Assembly (NCBI GenBank): GCA_023420435.1
Contig: JAEZWE010000022.1
Coordinates: 1 to 6,962 of the forward strand
Length of the DNA: 6,962 nt
Direction: 5' to 3'
DNA from: Bacteroidota bacterium
Lineage (GTDB): Bacteria > Bacteroidota > Bacteroidia > Flavobacteriales > Weeksellaceae
The position numbers and the translations under genes are program-made. The notes under the pieces were generated by a model. It made no database searches, had not been told where the DNA came from, and saw only the letters and a list, made by a program, of their open reading frames with translations. Shown here in pieces: positions 6,129-6,962 of the stretch (positions within the stretch are counted from its first letter, which is position 1; every line of letters starts with the position of its first letter).

Positions 6129-6962
6129 ATGGAAAACTCTGGATATAAAAAGTTTTTAGATTTACAACAAAAAGATAAGAACAGTGGTGGTTATATTTCC
6201 GTTCATTCTGTTCCGTTTTCGCATTATCATAAGATCGGTGTTTCTACCGAAGGTTTTCCGATTTTTTTTATTAAATGTGATAATTCATCACCCTCTATTG
6301 ATATCAATTTAGAGTTAATCTCTGTTTTATTTTCCCAAAAATGCAGTATTAGGGAAAGCGATAGAGGAAGTTCGGACACTTTTACAATTGTACTTTTAAA
6401 GACCTTAAACAGAGATTTGCAACAGTATTTTACTGATGTATTTTCAATAATCCTTCAACAACTTGATTCTATTCCCACGGAAAAATCGCTTTATAAAGAA
6501 ATTAGAAAAGTTATTGAATTATTTAGTAGTATTCATAAACCCGCAATAAAATCAGTTCAAGGATTGTGGTCTGAATTATTAGTGATTGATTCGGCAATAA
6601 ATCCAGAATACTTAATTTCTTCCTGGCATATTAGTCCTGCTGATAAATATGATTTTAATGATGGTAAAGATAAACTGGAAGTGAAATCTACATCTAAACA
6701 ACAACGTATTCACAGATTTTCATTAGAGCAATTACAAAGCAATGTGAGTTCTCAATTGTTAATAGCTTCAACTTTTGTAATTGAAACAGGTGTAGGTAAA
6801 AGTATTCTTAATCTTCGGGACCATATTTTTTCAAAAATAGAGCATATTGAAATTCAAATGCGATTAAACGAAATCATTTACAAGACAATTGGTAGCGATT
6901 ATGAAAAACTGGGAGATGTTTTCTTCGATTATCAATTAGCGAAAGATTCTCTACTTTTTTAC
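6129..6962 (+). CDS. PD-(D/E)XK nuclease-like protein of the DUF4420 type, C-terminus cut by the window edge
   Basis: Translation from the ATG at 6129 gives 278 codons with no stop up to the last base, so the protein is partial. It is the predicted cutting subunit. The core carries GLWSELLVI (145-153) with Glu149, then Trp166, KYDF with Asp175, and LEVKST (183-188) with Glu184 and Lys186. This is the D...ExK arrangement of restriction-type nucleases. RIHRFSLEQL (193-202) follows, a stretch typical of DUF4420 (PD-(D/E)XK motif) proteins as I recall them. The first ~140 residues form a separate mixed alpha/beta domain of unknown role. The family is usually about 300-350 residues, so only a short C-terminal piece should be missing. 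The gene begins one base after the Z1 stop codon, which suggests coupled translation and a shared complex. The family call rests on motifs read by eye. Confidence 0.87.
   Translation, partial: MENSGYKKFLDLQQKDKNSGGYISVHSVPFSHYHKIGVSTEGFPIFFIKCDNSSPSIDINLELISVLFSQKCSIRESDRGSSDTFTIVLLKTLNRDLQQYFTDVFSIILQQLDSIPTEKSLYKEIRKVIELFSSIHKPAIKSVQGLWSELLVIDSAINPEYLISSWHISPADKYDFNDGKDKLEVKSTSKQQRIHRFSLEQLQSNVSSQLLIASTFVIETGVGKSILNLRDHIFSKIEHIEIQMRLNEIIYKTIGSDYEKLGDVFFDYQLAKDSLLFY

Larger units (their letters stand above)
758..6962 (+). other. MutL/MORC-type restriction-modification (defence) cassette, right end cut
   Basis: Five consecutive genes on one strand encode an XRE regulator, a cytosine-5 methyltransferase, a GHKL ATPase, a Z1 helicase-like ATPase and a PD-(D/E)XK nuclease. 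The junctions are a 14-nt overlap, a 50-nt overlap, a 13-nt gap and a 1-nt gap, so a single operon is very likely. The combination matches a class of restriction systems with MutL-like/MORC ATPases predicted from comparative genomics (Iyer and colleagues, 2008). Related clusters often also carry an AIPR gene and sometimes a Vsr-type nuclease. Neither is inside this window, but the cassette runs off the right edge. All five proteins keep their key motifs and no frameshift is seen, so the system looks functional. The phage-defence role is inferred from the family set. Confidence 0.85.

Overview
The window holds most of one multi-gene restriction-modification or phage-defence operon, all on the + strand, entered through two small genes of unknown function. 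Genes are nearly gapless from base 75 to the right edge. I see no tRNA, rRNA, CRISPR array, transposase or integrase, and no convincing terminator. The host is most likely a member of the Bacteroidota. The clues are AT-rich DNA, mostly absent Shine-Dalgarno sequences, and two small proteins that resemble, from memory, accessory genes of Bacteroidota mobile elements. This assignment is an inference.

Layout. Bases 1-74 are an AT-rich leader with a short inverted repeat (TGTTCA-N6-TGAACA). Bases 75-476 and 512-754 encode two uncharacterised small proteins of moderate GC; one sampled 60-base stretch is about 47% GC. At about base 755 the composition drops (a sampled line inside the methyltransferase gene is about 27% GC) and the defence cassette begins. 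It encodes an XRE-type regulator (758-1027), a cytosine-5 DNA methyltransferase (1014-2390), a GHKL ATPase of the MutL/MORC type (2341-3873), a Z1-domain superfamily II helicase-like ATPase (3887-6127), and a PD-(D/E)XK nuclease of the DUF4420 type (6129 to the edge, C-terminus cut off).

How they may work together. The methyltransferase should mark host DNA. The GHKL ATPase (a nucleotide-dependent clamp or switch), the Z1 motor and the PD-(D/E)XK nuclease would form the restriction arm that attacks unmarked DNA. The XRE protein is placed to control expression, as C proteins do in type II systems. The genes are coupled by overlaps of 14 and 50 nt and gaps of 13 and 1 nt, which points to a single transcript. 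This set of families matches the prokaryotic MORC/MutL-homologue restriction-modification systems predicted by comparative genomics (Iyer, Abhiman and Aravind, 2008). The broad architecture is therefore predicted rather than new, but its mechanism and DNA target are, as far as I know, poorly characterised. An AIPR-type gene, another usual partner, may lie just beyond the right edge.
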